This document shows positions 55,480 through 57,545 of a stretch of 57,545 bases of DNA, piece after piece. Both the position numbers and the translations under genes were made by a program. Every line of letters begins with the position of its first letter. Within the stretch, counting starts at the first letter, position 1. The notes beneath the pieces were generated by a model. It was not told the DNA's origin, did no database searches, and was given only the letters and a program-made list of their open reading frames with translations. Source of the DNA: Clostridia bacterium (GTDB lineage: Bacteria; Bacillota; Clostridia; Oscillospirales; QAKW01); assembly GCA_017440465.1 (NCBI GenBank), contig JAFSHF010000008.1:1-57545 (forward strand), in the 5' to 3' direction.

Positions 55480-57021
55480 ATGTATCAAGCATTGTATCGA
55501 AAATACCGCCCGCTGACCTTTTCGGATGTGGTGGGTCAGGAACATATCGTTCGCACTCTGCGCGCCCAGATCGCCGAGGGGAATATTTCCCACGCATATC
55601 TTTTCTGCGGCACGCGGGGAACAGGCAAGACCACCTGCGCCAAGATTTTGGCGCGCGCGGTCAACTGCAGTGCCGGTGAAGGCGGCGACCCTTGCAATCA
55701 ATGCCCCCAATGCCAAAGCATTCTCAATGAATCGACGATGGACGTGGTGGAGATCGATGCCGCTACCAACACCGGTGTCGGCGATGTCCGCGAACTGCGG
55801 GAAGAGTTGATCTATGCCCCCGCCGCGGTAAAATACCGTGTCTATATCATCGATGAGGTGCATATGCTGAGTAATCAGGCATTCAACGCCCTCTTAAAGA
55901 CCTTGGAAGAGCCGCCCGAGCACGTCATCTTCGTTCTGGCGACCACCGAGATCCATAAGATCCCTGCCACCATCCTTTCCCGTTGCCAGCGGTTTGATTT
56001 CAAGCGTTTGACCCCCGAAATGATTGCAGGTCGCCTGCAGTATGTGGCGGAGCAGGAGGGCTTTGAGTTGGAACCTGCCGCGGCATCCCTTTTGGCAAGA
56101 TTGGCGGATGGCGCTATGCGGGACGGTTTATCGCTCTTGGATCGCTGCCGCGACGGCAAGAACCCCATTTCGCTGGAGCGGGTGGAGCAGATCGCGGGCG
56201 TTTGCGCTTCCGATCAATTGATGGAAGCGGTGCGGCTGGCGTGGAATAAGGACGCGACTGGTCTTTTGAAATTCTATAAATCCGCGCGGGAACGCTATGC
56301 GGGCCCTGCGCAGTTATTTGCCGATCTTTCGGCGGTATTGCGGGATCTTTTGATCTGCAGTGTCAGCGATGATCCCAAGCAACTGATCGAATGTGACGAA
56401 AAGGAACTGCAGGAAAAGATCCTGCTCTCCCGCCAATTGCCCACCGCCTGCATTATGCGGATGATGCGTACTCTGCAGGATGGCATTTATGAGCTGGGCA
56501 GAACCACCGAGAAAAATCTTTTGGCGGAGATGACCTTGATCTCTCTTTGCCGCGAGGAATTGGGCGAAGACTTTGCTTCCTTGAGCGCGCGGATCGCGCG
56601 GCTGGAAAAGGGCGGAGTGATTGCGGCGGCACCGCCGATCGCTCCCGCACCGCCGAAGGAAGAACCGAAAGCGGTGCCTGCCGCCAAGCCGACTCCTGCG
56701 CCGACGCAGGCGGTTCCTTCCGAAGAAGAACCCTGCTCCTTTTGGGAGCCGATGAAAGAAATTCTGCAGGACACGGGCTATGCCAACCTGCTGGGCTTTT
56801 TGCTGGATATTGAGCCTGCGGTTTCGGGCGATCGCTTGATCTTGCGCAGTGAGCAGGAAATTTGCGTCAACTTTTTGGGTGCGCCCGAGCGAAAAGCGGC
56901 ATTGGAAAGCGCCGCGGCGCGGGCGGCAGGAAAACCCTATCGAGTGGTATTGGAAAAAGCAACAGCGCGGCTCAAGGACGATGATCCGCTGCAGGAATTA
57001 ATAAAGGAGAATAACTTATGA
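55480..57021 (+). CDS. dnaX: DNA polymerase III gamma/tau subunit
   Basis: 513 residues. AAA+ clamp-loader core: Walker A GTRGTGKTT (44-52), zinc-binding cysteines with CNQCPQCQS near 71, Walker B DEVHML, sensor 1 LATTE. A Pro/Ala linker (about 385-415) leads to a short tau-like C-terminal region. AGGAG, the last bases beyond the palindromic element, precedes the ATG. Shares its stop region with ybaB (4-nt overlap). Confidence 0.95.
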   Translation: MYQALYRKYRPLTFSDVVGQEHIVRTLRAQIAEGNISHAYLFCGTRGTGKTTCAKILARAVNCSAGEGGDPCNQCPQCQSILNESTMDVVEIDAATNTGVGDVRELREELIYAPAAVKYRVYIIDEVHMLSNQAFNALLKTLEEPPEHVIFVLATTEIHKIPATILSRCQRFDFKRLTPEMIAGRLQYVAEQEGFELEPAAASLLARLADGAMRDGLSLLDRCRDGKNPISLERVEQIAGVCASDQLMEAVRLAWNKDATGLLKFYKSARERYAGPAQLFADLSAVLRDLLICSVSDDPKQLIECDEKELQEKILLSRQLPTACIMRMMRTLQDGIYELGRTTEKNLLAEMTLISLCREELGEDFASLSARIARLEKGGVIAAAPPIAPAPPKEEPKAVPAAKPTPAPTQAVPSEEEPCSFWEPMKEILQDTGYANLLGFLLDIEPAVSGDRLILRSEQEICVNFLGAPERKAALESAAARAAGKPYRVVLEKATARLKDDDPLQELIKENNL

Positions 57022-57365
57022 AAGCAAGATTACCCGAAGGATATAATATGAAGCAGGGCGATATGATGCGCCGTGTCCAGAAAATGCAGGAAGATATGCA
57101 AAACGCCCAGGCAGAAGTGGAAGCTTCGGTCTTTGAGGCCGCCGCAGGCGGCGGCGCGGTCAGCGCGAAGGTCAACGGCAAAAAAGAACTGCTGGAAGTT
57201 AAGATCCAACCCGAAGTGGTGGATCCCGACGATGTGGAGATGCTGGAAGATCTGCTGGTCGCCGCGGTCAACGAATGTATGAAGCAGGCGGATGCCGCGA
57301 TGGAAAGCAAGATGGGCGCAGTCACCGGTGGGCTGAATATTCCCGGAATGCCCGGATTATTCTAA
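57018..57365 (+). CDS. YbaB/EbfC family nucleoid-associated protein
   Basis: 115 residues. Central helix-rich pattern MRRVQKMQEDMQNAQAEVE and the conserved VSAKVNGKKELLEVKIQPEVV, then a C-terminal helix and a Gly/Met-rich tail GGLNIPGMPGLF. Dimeric DNA-binding protein, normally between dnaX and recR as here. Confidence 0.93.
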   Translation: MKARLPEGYNMKQGDMMRRVQKMQEDMQNAQAEVEASVFEAAAGGGAVSAKVNGKKELLEVKIQPEVVDPDDVEMLEDLLVAAVNECMKQADAAMESKMGAVTGGLNIPGMPGLF

Positions 57366-57368
57366 GCA

Positions 57369-57545
57369 ATGCCGAATATCAATCAATTAAACAAATTAAT
57401 AGAGCAATTCGGGAAACTTCCCGGTGTGGGCGCAAAAACCGCGCAGAAGATGGCATACTTCATCTTGGCGCAGGGGGATGCGACGGTGCGGGAGTTTGCC
57501 GAAACGCTTTTGGCATCGAAGGATCTGATCCATTGCTGCCCGCGA
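57369..57545 (+). CDS. recR: recombination protein RecR (5' part)
   Basis: The first 59 codons are present, cut by the window edge. Starts MPNINQLNKLIEQFGKLPGV and continues GAKTAQKMAYF, the RecR helix-hairpin-helix, then reaches the first zinc-finger Cys (HCCP). RecR acts with RecF/RecO in gap repair. Three bases after ybaB. Confidence 0.93.
   Translation, partial: MPNINQLNKLIEQFGKLPGVGAKTAQKMAYFILAQGDATVREFAETLLASKDLIHCCPR

Overview
The window looks like a chromosomal segment of a Gram-positive, low-to-mid GC anaerobe of the Clostridia (Bacillota), possibly an uncultured gut Oscillospirales- or Christensenellales-type lineage; the rank below class is a guess. Reasons: a tryptophan T-box leader, the Firmicutes order rimP-nusA-rnpM-ylxQ-infB-rbfA-nrnA-truB-ribF, a long Gram-positive SRP RNA just upstream of dnaX-ybaB-recR, the zapA-maf-mreBCD-mrdA order, single-membrane lipoproteins, and many textbook sigma-A promoters (TTGACA-17-TATAAT type). 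Apart from intergenic repeats the content is core chromosome; no phage, plasmid, transposase, CRISPR array or tRNA was seen.

Layout. 1-7.0 kb (minus): trpB (cut by the window edge) behind a Trp T-box, then the elongation/division operon zapA-maf-mreB-mreC-mreD-mrdA. 7-12.8 kb: AEC transporter, small XRE regulator, U32-family protein, a membrane-anchored unknown and a degenerate acyl-adenylate synthetase homologue. 12.8-21.8 kb (plus): minD, mgsA, hisS-aspS, and a four-gene Gld-type ABC cluster. 21.9-30.6 kb: the transcription/translation operon rimP to ribF, ending in two lipoprotein genes. 31.1-36.8 kb: one homodimer-type ABC exporter and one heterodimeric ABC exporter pair. 37-43.8 kb: a two-component system, an FtsX-type ABC transporter and, translationally coupled to it, a free-standing winged-helix protein, a monofunctional transglycosylase and a DUF1287 protein. 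43.8-47.3 kb: zinc-ribbon membrane protein, 3D-domain cell-wall protein, TrhA/hemolysin III, DUF6062 protein and a 30-residue membrane microprotein. 47.3-51.6 kb (minus): topoisomerase IV-type parE-parC. 51.6-57.5 kb (plus): guaB, gatC-gatA, the SRP RNA, a large three-armed palindromic element, dnaX, ybaB and the start of recR.

Points of interest. (1) A dispersed family of long imperfect hairpins with a conserved tip but copy-specific arms (8.0, 36.9, 47.1 kb, with a variant at 47.2 kb). (2) A different 277-bp three-armed palindrome between the SRP RNA and dnaX. (3) A WalR-like TGTAAC-N5-TGTAAT site at the transcription start of the 3D-domain gene. (4) Related 11-bp-phased repeats upstream of both the two-component operon and the ABC/cell-wall operon, which suggests one regulon. 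(5) Several enzymes with altered key residues (MgsA, the acyl-adenylate synthetase homologue, one ABC half-transporter) and a MinD with a very short C-terminal tail.
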